Shown here piece by piece: positions 28,505 through 35,919 of a stretch of DNA of 64,000 nt. The stretch is taken from the NCBI RefSeq assembly GCF_014203275.1, contig NZ_JACHIP010000005.1:1-64000 (forward strand). The letters run 5' to 3'. Positions within the stretch are counted from its first letter, which is position 1, and each line of letters begins with the position of its first letter. The DNA comes from Granulicella aggregans (GTDB lineage Bacteria > Acidobacteriota > Terriglobia > Terriglobales > Acidobacteriaceae). Below the pieces are notes generated by a model. The model had not been told where the DNA came from, searched no databases, and saw only the letters and a list, made by a program, of their open reading frames with translations. Made by a program: the position numbers and the translations under genes.

Positions 28505-30001
28505 ATGAGAAGAATCTTGCTGACGGCAGTCCTAGGCGGCATGTTGTGTGTCTGCGGCATGCTACCTTTCGCGACCAAACTGATGCGCCACGCGCTCTCT
28601 GCAACAGTCGTGGCTGCTTCGGCCAGGCTTGTGGATTTCCCGGCACCGCGATTGAGTCACCTTCGCAATACTCCGGGGACCAATCAAGCCTCGCTGATTC
28701 GACAACACGCTTGGAAATTGTTCGCTCAACTAAGTCGAACCGCCGGTAAAGGGGCATCGGTGTATACCTCATGGCAGCAACAATGGCCCACAAAATGCAA
28801 TAAGGCTCAGCTCAGCAGCTATTGTCCTTCTTCCAATTTGCGTGAAAGCACCAAGCAAACCGGAACTTCACCACCGTCGCCTTCATCGACTGCACTACAG
28901 TTTTCTACTGTTTATTACAACCAAGCTGTTGAAGACTGGATCTTTGTAAACAGGCTGTATGACAGCGATTCCTTACTGAAGATGATGACGCCCGACCACG
29001 GGACAGTTGGCGGTTCGCGTCTCGAAATTAGGACTCAACTCCCAAAGGGAACCCCGGATCATGCTCCCGACTCATCGATCGTGATTAAGGAGATATGGGA
29101 GGCTGTCCAGGCGGCTCCTGACAATCATCAAACCTGGGCGCTCAAGGTTTACGACCCCGGCGACTTCCGGGACGGGCAGGGACCAGGGTTCCAACTGAAG
29201 ACAACGTTGGGGTCGAGAGGAGATTTCGCAACTTGGCAAAGACGGGTAATTCTCAGAAGCACTGATGGAAAGATCGACACTGATACACCGTGCCCACGGA
29301 GCAATATTCCGCTCGACCGTACTTACACAACTCTGGACGATAGCGCCTCAGTGAGCAAATCTGTGCCGATCAATTGCTTCTTTTATCGATCGGAGGGACA
29401 GGCATGCTCAAACCTGATCTCGGCCACAGTACCAGTGCCGCACCCGATAGCAGTCGAACAAGTCGCTAAGCCCTGCGTTCTCGTGTTGGTAGGCGTCCAG
29501 ATGATCACTCGCGAAGGCCTTCAGAATTGGACCTGGAGCACCTTTTGGTGGACTGCCAATCCCAATGGTACCGGCGTCGATTACGCTGCGGATAAAAGTA
29601 GCATCCCGTTGGGACCGCTCTTTCAAAACTATGCAATGGACACCATGCTTGGAATGGACGGTGATCCTTCCAGGCAAGAGACGCCGCCCTTTATGTTCAA
29701 TCCTTATCTGGAAGGCCTCCAGGCAAACGGTACACAAACCAACTGCCTGAAATGTCACGCTGCCGCAGCTTATATACCGCAAGCTCATGTGAATCTACCG
29801 GCGAATTGCCAAAAGCCCCAAGGAGCCACGGGCCAACGCAACGGCAAAGACATAACCCGCTTGATAGCAAACCCTGGCTCGATACATAACTGCACCGCAC
29901 AGGAACTGGCTTCCCCCGCCACAAATAGTTGTGCGTTACGGACAAGCTTGCTTTGGAGTCTCGCAAGCAATCAAGACTGCAATGCAGACGCCGCTCAATA
30001 G
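28505..30001 (+). CDS. Exported protein with one c-type haem site
   Basis: A 498-residue protein. The N-terminus (RRILLTAVLGGMLCVCGMLP) is a signal peptide or membrane anchor. Near residue 415 is TQTNCLKCHAAAAYIPQAH, a CxxCH site for one covalently attached haem c, in a segment preceded by FNPYLEGLQANG. The rest is rich in Trp, Asp and Pro, with no other recognised domain. Proteins of this sort, with a single late CxxCH in a long secreted chain, are common in Acidobacteria but uncharacterised. It needs the cytochrome c maturation system to acquire haem. It closes the locus that begins with the sigma factor. Confidence 0.8.
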   Translation: MRRILLTAVLGGMLCVCGMLPFATKLMRHALSATVVAASARLVDFPAPRLSHLRNTPGTNQASLIRQHAWKLFAQLSRTAGKGASVYTSWQQQWPTKCNKAQLSSYCPSSNLRESTKQTGTSPPSPSSTALQFSTVYYNQAVEDWIFVNRLYDSDSLLKMMTPDHGTVGGSRLEIRTQLPKGTPDHAPDSSIVIKEIWEAVQAAPDNHQTWALKVYDPGDFRDGQGPGFQLKTTLGSRGDFATWQRRVILRSTDGKIDTDTPCPRSNIPLDRTYTTLDDSASVSKSVPINCFFYRSEGQACSNLISATVPVPHPIAVEQVAKPCVLVLVGVQMITREGLQNWTWSTFWWTANPNGTGVDYAADKSSIPLGPLFQNYAMDTMLGMDGDPSRQETPPFMFNPYLEGLQANGTQTNCLKCHAAAAYIPQAHVNLPANCQKPQGATGQRNGKDITRLIANPGSIHNCTAQELASPATNSCALRTSLLWSLASNQDCNADAAQ

Positions 30002-30337
30002 ATTCCCCGACCGTAAGGAGGCTTTCGCCTGGACCTGGTGGAAGTCAAAGCGCAGATTTCCGTTCCACAACCCGTTCCACAATTCGTCACGTCTTACGCA
30101 ATTTGCAAGGATTTGGGTAGCCCTCGCGGTGCTGTAACTTGTTGTAATACCCAGTAAGGGACGATTCACACTGTGGAAGTCTACCTTGAGGTTCACGCCT
30201 TCTGTGTCCCCCTAAAAATCTATATATCAATTCTTCCAAGTAGCGGGTGCCCCGTCCCCAGCCATAGCTTTTAAGACGGTCGGATACTGTCACCCGTCGT
30301 CCCTCTTACCGACTCCGACAGGCCCCTTAGCACGACA
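30002..30337. other. Intergenic stretch before tRNA-Leu terminal region
   Basis: No gene. Contains two TTCCACA words near 30057 and 30070 that echo those near 21240, in an otherwise unalignable context. No promoter or RNA gene was identified. Confidence 0.4.
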
Positions 30338-30402
30338 GCCCGGTGCCGGGCTAAAGCGGGCCGGTGCCGGCCCCAAAACATTCCAGGATGGTTCCATCCT
30401 GG
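30338..30402 (-). terminator. Cluster of three perfect hairpins downstream of tRNA-Leu
   Basis: Three perfect inverted repeats follow each other: 30338-30351 (GCCCGG around TG), 30358-30373 (GGGCCGG around TG) and 30383-30402 (CCAGGATGG around TT). They lie directly after the tRNA-Leu 3' end on the minus strand. The nearest is followed on that strand by AATGTTTT, so it can act as an intrinsic terminator for the tRNA; the other two may serve as back-up or be small repeats. Confidence 0.55.
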
Positions 30403-30471
30403 TTCTACTGAGGAAGGTGGTGCGGGCGGGGGGACTTGAACCCCCACGACCTATTAGGGTCTGCGGATTTT

Positions 30472-30682
30472 CATACCACTTCGGCTTTCGCCGCCCTGCT
30501 AGGCAAGTTCGTGGTCTGGACTATCCCTTCACCATACCTCGTGAGAGGTTTAGGTGCTGCCCATCTAGTCTCTACACCTTCCCGGAAAACATCCGGGCTT
30601 GGCTCGGGATTGCCATTCAAGGTTTCCCCGACTTTGAGCAGTTCTACTCCGCCGGTTTCCCAGACGGGCACTCAATTTCCTT
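30472..30682 (-). ncRNA. Group I self-splicing intron in tRNA-Leu(UAA)
   Basis: 211 nt between U34 and A35 of the anticodon. It ends in G, as group I introns do, and follows a U at the 5' splice site. Conserved core segments are recognisable on the minus strand: AATGGCAATCCCGAGCCAAG (near 30597-30617, P4-P6 side) and ATGGTGAAGGGATAGTCCAG (30516-30535, P7-J side), similar to cyanobacterial tRNA-Leu introns. No endonuclease ORF is inside. It is compact for the class. I infer self-splicing from the core; it was not folded computationally. Confidence 0.85.
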
Positions 30683-30710
30683 AAGTCCGCTGTGTCTGCC
30701 GATTTCACCA
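30681..30710. repeat. 30-bp direct repeat in tRNA-Leu 5' half, left copy (att-like)
   Basis: This segment, covering the D arm through the anticodon 5' stem of tRNA-Leu plus two intron bases, is repeated without mismatch at 32177-32206. The integrase gene lies between the copies. The pair is the probable attachment-site duplication of a tRNA-targeting integrase. Confidence 0.85.
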
Positions 30711-30760
30711 CGCCCGCGTGATGTGTGCCACTTCCCCATCATAATGCACAGGGCGGAGGA

Positions 30761-32041
30761 CTACGCTTCCTCCGCCAAACGCAAAGCTTCCACTCGACCG
30801 GGTCCTTTCCTTGAAACAGCTTTTTTCTTCGGGCGCGGCCTCATGATGTTGATTGCGGAAGCATCGAGCCGTGTCTTCAGATGGGCTGCGTAGTATTTCT
30901 CAATCATCTCCACGCTCGTCCGGCAATTCTTAGCAATCTGATAGATGTCGGCACCTTCCAGCAGGCGCAGGCAAATGTAGGTGTGGCGCAGGCTGTACGC
31001 CGTTCGTGGTCTACCGTCTCGGTCGATACGGAGCTTTTCTTCCCCAAGAATTGCATTGAATAGATCGCGTGGCCATTTCGGAAAGAGAAGATCGGTAGGC
31101 CCTGGCTCGTGCCACTCGCCATTCGCCATTGATGCGGTGCGGCTGCCTGATCTGCCGGGACCACCGTCTGGACGTAAGCGGGCTTTCAGTCGCTCGAATG
31201 GATGAACCGCACCCGCTGTACTCTTACAAAAACCAACGCCTCGCTTTCCACGGACTTCGATTTCCAAAATGGTTTGGCCGCTGCCCTCGTCTTCAACCAC
31301 AGTGACATCGCGAAACTGAAGACGCAACGCCTCATCGGGACGGAGGCCAGTGTTGGCTGAGAACAGAACATAATCGTGAAGTTGCTCCGCTTCCCAACGG
31401 AAGCGGGGCTGCTTCGGATCGAGGGCGCGCTTTCGCGTAGCCTCGTAAAGCTGCTTGTACTCTTCCGGTGAAAACCATGCTCTATGTGAAATCTTCGGCG
31501 ACGAACGATACGGTTCTGACAAGTCCGGCAGGTGATCGATCCATCCATGCCGCAGAGCGGTTTTAAATATCTGGCGCAGAGTCACGATCTCCTGGTGCAT
31601 GGTGTTATGCGCCGGTGGCTTGCCGCGTAGAGCCCTGCTCTGTTCGAGCCGTTGGATTCGATACTCATTGACCCTGCCAGCAGTGATTTCGGGAAGCACC
31701 ATGTTGCCGAAGAACGGTATCAGGTGGCCGTTTGTACGCGCGTGTTGTCCACGCGCATAAGTCGGACTCCGCTGTCCCTGAGTGATGATGTCAAACTCGC
31801 GCAGGTACAGCTTCGCGGCCTCGCGAAACATTTTGCCGCTCTTAAGATCGCCGTCGCGAAGTTTGCCTCGAAGCTGCAAATACCAGTCTTCCGCGAACTC
31901 CTTTGCTTTTGAAAGGCTGTCTTCTTTCGTGGTCGTGCGTCGATTCTTCCCACCCAGATAGCTCGCGCATTGCCAGCGAGGACTGTTGGGCCGCCTATAG
32001 ATGTGAACTTTGCCGCCAAGGATCGTGTGATTTTCAGACAT
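30761..32041 (-). CDS. int: Tyrosine site-specific integrase
   Basis: A 426-residue integrase. Start ATG 32041 is chosen for its GGAGGAG 6 bases upstream; a longer frame to 32140 lacks a site. The N-terminus has an arm-type binding region (KVHIYRRPNSPRWQCASYLG), then a core-binding domain (NTMHQEIVTLRQIFKTALRH) and a catalytic domain with Arg in ANTGLRPDEALRL, HxxR in AYSLRHTYICLRL and the nucleophile in EMIEKYYAAHLKT. A long insertion separates the two Arg boxes. It lies immediately upstream of tRNA-Leu and between 30-bp repeats, so it is very likely the enzyme that integrated the accessory DNA here. No excisionase gene is recognisable nearby. Confidence 0.92.
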   Translation of the reverse strand: MSENHTILGGKVHIYRRPNSPRWQCASYLGGKNRRTTTKEDSLSKAKEFAEDWYLQLRGKLRDGDLKSGKMFREAAKLYLREFDIITQGQRSPTYARGQHARTNGHLIPFFGNMVLPEITAGRVNEYRIQRLEQSRALRGKPPAHNTMHQEIVTLRQIFKTALRHGWIDHLPDLSEPYRSSPKISHRAWFSPEEYKQLYEATRKRALDPKQPRFRWEAEQLHDYVLFSANTGLRPDEALRLQFRDVTVVEDEGSGQTILEIEVRGKRGVGFCKSTAGAVHPFERLKARLRPDGGPGRSGSRTASMANGEWHEPGPTDLLFPKWPRDLFNAILGEEKLRIDRDGRPRTAYSLRHTYICLRLLEGADIYQIAKNCRTSVEMIEKYYAAHLKTRLDASAINIMRPRPKKKAVSRKGPGRVEALRLAEEA

Positions 32042-32172
32042 GCTAATCTCCTCCACACACCCATAAGAACACTCTAAACGTGTAAGAGTTGCGTAAGGTA
32101 CACGTAATCGCCGATCCGACGATATATATATTATTTTCATGTATTTACGGGTTTTAGAAAGCAGACGTTACC

Positions 32173-32213
32173 GATTTTAAGTCCGCTGTGTCTGCCGATT
32201 TCACCATCCGGGC
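32173..32213 (-). pseudogene. Truncated intron-less tRNA-Leu 5' half
   Basis: Reads GCCCGGATGGTGAAATCGGC and on through the anticodon loop CTTAAAATC on the minus strand, then loses tRNA similarity. It has its own acceptor 5' strand (GCCCGGA), different from the intact gene (GCGGGCG), and no intron after CTT. No 3' half or T arm follows. It therefore looks like the left-over 5' half of a separate tRNA-Leu(UAA) gene, cut at the anticodon stem by integration. Confidence 0.8.
32177..32206. repeat. 30-bp direct repeat, right copy (att-like)
   Basis: Identical to 30681-30710. Lies inside the truncated tRNA-Leu half and upstream of the integrase start. It probably marks the right border of the integrated DNA; everything to its right looks like ordinary chromosome. 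Confidence 0.85.
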
Positions 32214-32404
32214 GTCGGTGGCTCTCATCATGCTAATGCATTCGGGCGGAGGTACGTGCCTCGGTCGAGTGCAGGCCCGAGCGCCAGATCAAGAGGTCCA
32301 GTCGATCAAATACAATTCTGTGCGACTTCGAAACGGTGTGGCTGCGTTATCGAGTGAGCTACGCGGCCTATCCTTTCGATTATTTCCAGCAATGAGGTCC
32401 GTGC

Positions 32405-33565
32405 ATGTCGATGTCCCGTCTCCTGGCTACTCTGGTGACTCTTCCGGCTCTGTTGCTCACAGCAGCCTGCGCCAACGCCCAGACTCCCTCAGTCTTCCCC
32501 GATCCCACGCATCTGCAGACGTACACGCTGCATCGGTCGTCGAGCCGTGAAGCTACCGGCGCGAATGCCGATGCGCGGACAGTAACGCCGGGGCAGACGT
32601 TCACCATACTCGATGTCGACGGGCCCGGGATGGTCTCGCACATCTGGTTCACGCTAGATGACTGGGAACCTTACGCGCTGAAGCGAATCGTGCTGCGGAT
32701 GTACTGGGATGGAGAGGCGACACCCAGCGTCGAGACTCCGATTGGGGACTTCTTCGGACTCGGAACGGGGACTTATTACCACTGGGAGTCGATGCTACTC
32801 TCCGCCGGTAATGACAAGGCGCTGAACTGCTATATGCCGATGCCCTATGCGCGCCATGCGCGGATCACGGTCACGAACGAAGGCAAGCAGGCGCTTCGCT
32901 CGCTTTACTGGAACATCGACTATCGCGTGGACGCGAAGCCGCTGCCGGACGACACCCTCTACTTTCACGCACAGTATCGGCAGGCGCAGCCCAACGCGGG
33001 ATGGACGGGCAACTGGTACGAGAATGGCGATCCGATCGTGAACTACAAGCGCAATCTCGATGGCAAGGACAACTACACCTGGTTTGAGGCTAAGGGACGA
33101 GGTCAGTTCGTGGGCGTCACCTTCTCCGTGCTGCAGAATCAGGATGGATGGTGGGGCGAGGGAAACGATATGTTCCAGGTCGATGGCGACACGCCTTCAA
33201 TCGTGGGCACGGGAGGGGAAGACTACTTTTTGGGAGCGTGGTCCTACGGCGGCTCACAGGACTATATGCTGCATGGAGCTCCGGTCGTCGGGAGAGAGCT
33301 TGCGGGTGAGCGATCGAGTATGTACCGGTTCCACTTCGACTCGCCGATCCCATTCACCAAGTCGATCCGGGCCAGTATGGAGCATGGCCACGCGAACCAT
33401 CGTTCGGACAACTTCTACTCCGTCGCTTACTGGTACCAGGCGGAGCCGCATGCGGCCTTCCCTGCCCTTCCGGATGTGGATCAGAGGATTCCGACGCTGC
33501 AGTTTGTTGGCGGGCCGGGGAATGCGAAGGGGCCTTACGATCCGAACAGTTTGCATCCGCGTTAG
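32405..33565 (+). CDS. Secreted DUF2961 / GH172-family protein
   Basis: A 386-residue exported protein; the leader LLATLVTLPALLLTAACANA is a signal peptide, possibly a lipobox (TAAC). The DUF2961 fold is evident in GQTFTILDVDGPGMVSHIWF, LRMYWDGEATPSVETPIGDF, VTNEGKQALRSLYWNIDYRV and GTGGEDYFLGAWSYGG. This family forms CAZy GH172, which includes alpha-D-fructofuranosidases and related arabinofuranosidases; Glu residues in the VETPIGDFFG and GGEDYF regions are the likely catalytic positions in the family. It acts outside the cytoplasm, probably on fructan or arabinose-containing polymers. It stands alone, first gene right of the integration junction. Confidence 0.9.
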   Translation: MSMSRLLATLVTLPALLLTAACANAQTPSVFPDPTHLQTYTLHRSSSREATGANADARTVTPGQTFTILDVDGPGMVSHIWFTLDDWEPYALKRIVLRMYWDGEATPSVETPIGDFFGLGTGTYYHWESMLLSAGNDKALNCYMPMPYARHARITVTNEGKQALRSLYWNIDYRVDAKPLPDDTLYFHAQYRQAQPNAGWTGNWYENGDPIVNYKRNLDGKDNYTWFEAKGRGQFVGVTFSVLQNQDGWWGEGNDMFQVDGDTPSIVGTGGEDYFLGAWSYGGSQDYMLHGAPVVGRELAGERSSMYRFHFDSPIPFTKSIRASMEHGHANHRSDNFYSVAYWYQAEPHAAFPALPDVDQRIPTLQFVGGPGNAKGPYDPNSLHPR

Positions 33566-33672
33566 AGGTGAGAACCGTCAAAACCCGGGGCGAGGGCTCC
33601 ATTTTGGGGGCGCTTCGATTGCTGCGGGCTGAAGCCCGCTGCTACTCCTTGTCTTCGCAAGTGCCAACGGTG

Positions 33673-34008
33673 CTAGGCGTCGCTGTCGGTTCGGCGTGCG
33701 TGTCTGGCGAGGGTGTACTTGGGCAGCCACGAAGCGGCGACTCGAGCCGCGCGCTCGTCCAACGTCGACTCGGATTTGATCGCGATAATTGCTTCGCGCA
33801 GCATGCTGACTGCCTCCATCGCTCCGGGCCAGAAGACGCGATTTTCGCTCATCTGGTCGTCGATGAGATGGTTCGCGGCGCGTTCGAGGCAATCGACAGA
33901 CCAGCCCCTGGCCTGGTTGGAACGGCGGCGGTCCCAGTTCTTCGAGCCGAACGTCAGGTCGGCGAGATCCAAGTCAGACAGGTATTCAGAAGACAAAGAT
34001 GAAGGCAT
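33673..34008 (-). CDS. Conserved protein of unknown function
   Basis: A 111-residue helical protein from ATG 34008, preferred because AAGGGAAA stands 5 bases upstream; a longer frame starts at 34050 without a site. It contains DLDLADLTFGSKNWDRRR, VDCLERAANHLIDDQMSE and MLREAIIAIKSESTLDERAA. No signal or membrane segment. I do not recognise a family. Confidence 0.6.
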   Translation of the reverse strand: MPSSLSSEYLSDLDLADLTFGSKNWDRRRSNQARGWSVDCLERAANHLIDDQMSENRVFWPGAMEAVSMLREAIIAIKSESTLDERAARVAASWLPKYTLARHARRTDSDA

Positions 34009-34123
34009 GAGTTTCCCTTGTGCGGCTAGGATCTTTGGAGTCAGGCTCATGCAGAGTAACAGCGGTTTTCAACCCGGGGCATAGCTCCATCGTGTCATGT
34101 CCCGCGTTTAGTCACTAGGCAAC

Positions 34124-34495
34124 TTACTCGAGGAAGGTTACGCAGACACCGTTCGGGTCGATGGCCGCAAACTCTAACGTCCCCCAGGGTTTTCTTGCCA
34201 AGCCGCCGTTGGGATGCACCTTGCCTCCGCGCTGCTGGTACTCAGCGAAAAATCTCGTTACATCGTCGACGACTATTCGAACCATAGTCTGGTCGCCAAC
34301 GGACTTCGCTACGGCTTTATCGGTTATGGAGGCGATATGGATCGAAGCGCCATCGCGGGAGATGCCGGCGTAGTTTGGCGGGGTACTGTCGCGAAACGTC
34401 TCGGTGAATCCGCACACGCGGGTCCACCAGGCGAGGGAGGCCGCGACGTCCGTGGCGGGCAAGATGGGCACAGCAGCTTTTACCAAAGCGCTCAT
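34124..34495 (-). CDS. Glyoxalase/bleomycin-resistance (VOC) family protein
   Basis: A 123-residue single-domain protein of the vicinal-oxygen-chelate superfamily with the usual beta-alpha-beta-beta-beta repeat: AAVPILPATDVAASLAWWTR, VCGFTETFRD, GASIHIASI, VRIVVDDVTRFFAEYQQRGG and WGTLEFAAIDPNGVCVTFLE. The ending with an Asp-Pro-Asn-Gly and a final Glu is typical of bleomycin-binding-like members, which often bind small toxic molecules rather than catalyse. Start at ATG 34495. Function beyond the fold is not predictable. Confidence 0.9.
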   Translation of the reverse strand: MSALVKAAVPILPATDVAASLAWWTRVCGFTETFRDSTPPNYAGISRDGASIHIASITDKAVAKSVGDQTMVRIVVDDVTRFFAEYQQRGGKVHPNGGLARKPWGTLEFAAIDPNGVCVTFLE

Positions 34496-34538
34496 GGGAA
34501 ATAAGACTAAATCATGCTGACGAGGTCCACTGCCGCCT

Positions 34539-34712
34539 TCACAGGCTTTCCTGTCCTATCTCGGCGTTCTCACCGTCTCCGAGCAGCCGTTGCGGATGCA
34601 GCGCTGCCAGTTCGTAGACAGAAAACGAAGAGAAAGTCCCGTCATTGAAGTTGACGAGAAGCGTCTGCTCGCTCAGATGTTCCACCTCAATGATTGCAAG
34701 ACGTACGTTCAT
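34539..34712 (-). CDS. Small conserved protein of unknown function
   Basis: 57 residues from ATG 34712, chosen because GGAG lies 4 bases upstream; the longer frame runs through the terminator hairpin and is unlikely. It contains LVNFNDGTFSSFSVYELAAL, a beta-hairpin resembling small DUF2442-like proteins, but the match is too short to name. Confidence 0.5.
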   Translation of the reverse strand: MNVRLAIIEVEHLSEQTLLVNFNDGTFSSFSVYELAALHPQRLLGDGENAEIGQESL

Positions 34713-34756
34713 CCCACTCCTATTGCCGGCAGGCCTGGGTCTTGCAAATAAAAAAA

Positions 34757-34806
34757 GACCGTCCGTGTCGCGAGTGCTAACCCTAGCACTCACGACACGG
34801 ACCGTC
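34757..34806 (-). terminator. Long intrinsic terminator after thioredoxin-fold gene
   Basis: Arms 34757-34779 and 34784-34806 pair at 21 of 23 positions with a 4-base loop. On the minus strand the stem is followed by TTTTTTTATTT. This is a strong Rho-independent terminator for the leftward thioredoxin-fold gene ending at 34861. Confidence 0.9.
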
Positions 34807-34860
34807 TGTACTGTCACCAACACTGTTCGCCGAACTTCGGCGAACAGGCAGCCCGTAGAT

Positions 34861-35886
34861 CTACTTCAACGTGTTCAGGCTCGGTGGAGGATTGTCGACC
34901 TTCACGCCATCGATGCCCGCCTGGAAGACGATGATCTTCTTCAAGATCTCGTAGGGCATAGCTGCTGGCGAGACCGGGAGCATACGGCCGTTGACCGAGA
35001 GGGTGGGTGTCTGGTCGATGCCGGCTTCCTCGGCTAGTTTGGCGGAGGCGGCTACTGCGGCCTTGGTCTCAGCCGTCGCCGCGCAGAGGTCGATTGCAGC
35101 GGGATCGAGTCCGGCCTTGGTCACTGCCGCATCCAGAGTCTTCGCTGTGCCCTCGGGAGTCAGCGCCTCCTGCGTGGCGTAGACCGCGGCCTCGTACTTG
35201 AAGTAGGCATCGGTGCTCTGCTTGGCGACGCAGGCACCTACGGCGGCCGCCTGGAAGGCCGCGGGATGGATGGCTGTCAGCGGGAAGGCTTGGTGCACGA
35301 TGCGGGCCTTGGGGAAGTCCTTCGCTAATTGCTCCATGGTGGTCGCGGCCTCTTTGCAGTGCGGGCACTGCAGGTCGGAGAACTCAACCAGGAGAAGGTC
35401 CTTCCCGGCGGCCCCCTGAGCGGGGCCGTTCGCGCGTTCCTGGAGGAGCTTGCGCTTCTCGGCGTAGGGGTTGATGCCGAAGTCGATCATGGTGTCCGCG
35501 ATGGCGTGCTTGCCATCCGGCATGACGTAGAAGGCAGTGCTCTGGACCTTCGCGTTGGGGGTCTTGTCGGAGACGTAGACGATCACCTTGCTGACGCCCG
35601 GGGCAGAGGTCTTCTGGATGCCCTCGACGCGGTAGATGCGGTTTTCATCGTACCCCCAGAGTGAGTGCAGGAAGCCGTTCACGGTATCGCCGGACGGAGT
35701 ATCAGTCGTAAAGTACTTCATGTTGACCGGGGGAAATGGATCGGTCGGTGCAGCAGGCGCTGGCTGAGCGGAGGGAGCCGTCAGCGACGGTGGCGCTGCC
35801 TGCGCGAATGCAGTTTCAGAGGTCCCAAACGCTCCCACTACCAGAACAGCCGCAAATCCCGTCGAAACTATCGCTGCAATCTTCAA
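34861..35886 (-). CDS. Exported DsbA-like thioredoxin-fold protein
   Basis: 341 residues with a signal peptide (FAAVLVVGAFGTSETAFAQA), an Ala/Pro-rich linker and an N-terminal domain of unknown type up to residue 150. The C-terminal thioredoxin fold has LLLVEFSDLQCPHCKEAATT (active site Cys174-Pro-His-Cys177, DsbA-type), an inserted helical domain, and a cis-Pro loop in GIDQTPTLSVNGRMLPV. It probably oxidises or isomerises disulfides in the periplasm. A GGAGGAAG site precedes the ATG and a strong terminator follows. Single-gene unit. Confidence 0.92.
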   Translation of the reverse strand: MKIAAIVSTGFAAVLVVGAFGTSETAFAQAAPPSLTAPSAQPAPAAPTDPFPPVNMKYFTTDTPSGDTVNGFLHSLWGYDENRIYRVEGIQKTSAPGVSKVIVYVSDKTPNAKVQSTAFYVMPDGKHAIADTMIDFGINPYAEKRKLLQERANGPAQGAAGKDLLLVEFSDLQCPHCKEAATTMEQLAKDFPKARIVHQAFPLTAIHPAAFQAAAVGACVAKQSTDAYFKYEAAVYATQEALTPEGTAKTLDAAVTKAGLDPAAIDLCAATAETKAAVAASAKLAEEAGIDQTPTLSVNGRMLPVSPAAMPYEILKKIIVFQAGIDGVKVDNPPPSLNTLK

Positions 35887-35919
35887 AAACTTCCTCCGTG
35901 TATGTTGCTGTTGCGCTAC

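Larger units (their letters stand above)
30418..30717 (-). tRNA. tRNA-Leu(UAA) with group I intron
   Basis: The 5' exon is 30717-30683 (35 nt) and the 3' exon 30471-30418 (54 nt, CCA encoded). Together they fold as a class II tRNA: acceptor GCGGGCG pairs with CGCCCGC, the anticodon stem GCGGA pairs with TCCGC around loop CUUAAAA (anticodon UAA), a long variable arm GACC...GGUC follows, and the T arm is GGGGG-TTCAAGT-CCCCC. A discriminator A precedes CCA. The 211-nt interruption falls after U34, the same site as in cyanobacterial tRNA-Leu(UAA) genes. The tyrosine integrase gene begins just upstream, and a partial second copy of the 5' half lies at 32173-32213. Confidence 0.93.

Noticed and set aside
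34713-34823. Longer start for the small protein ending at 34539
   Set aside because: It would read through a strong terminator hairpin; the internal ATG has a good ribosome site.
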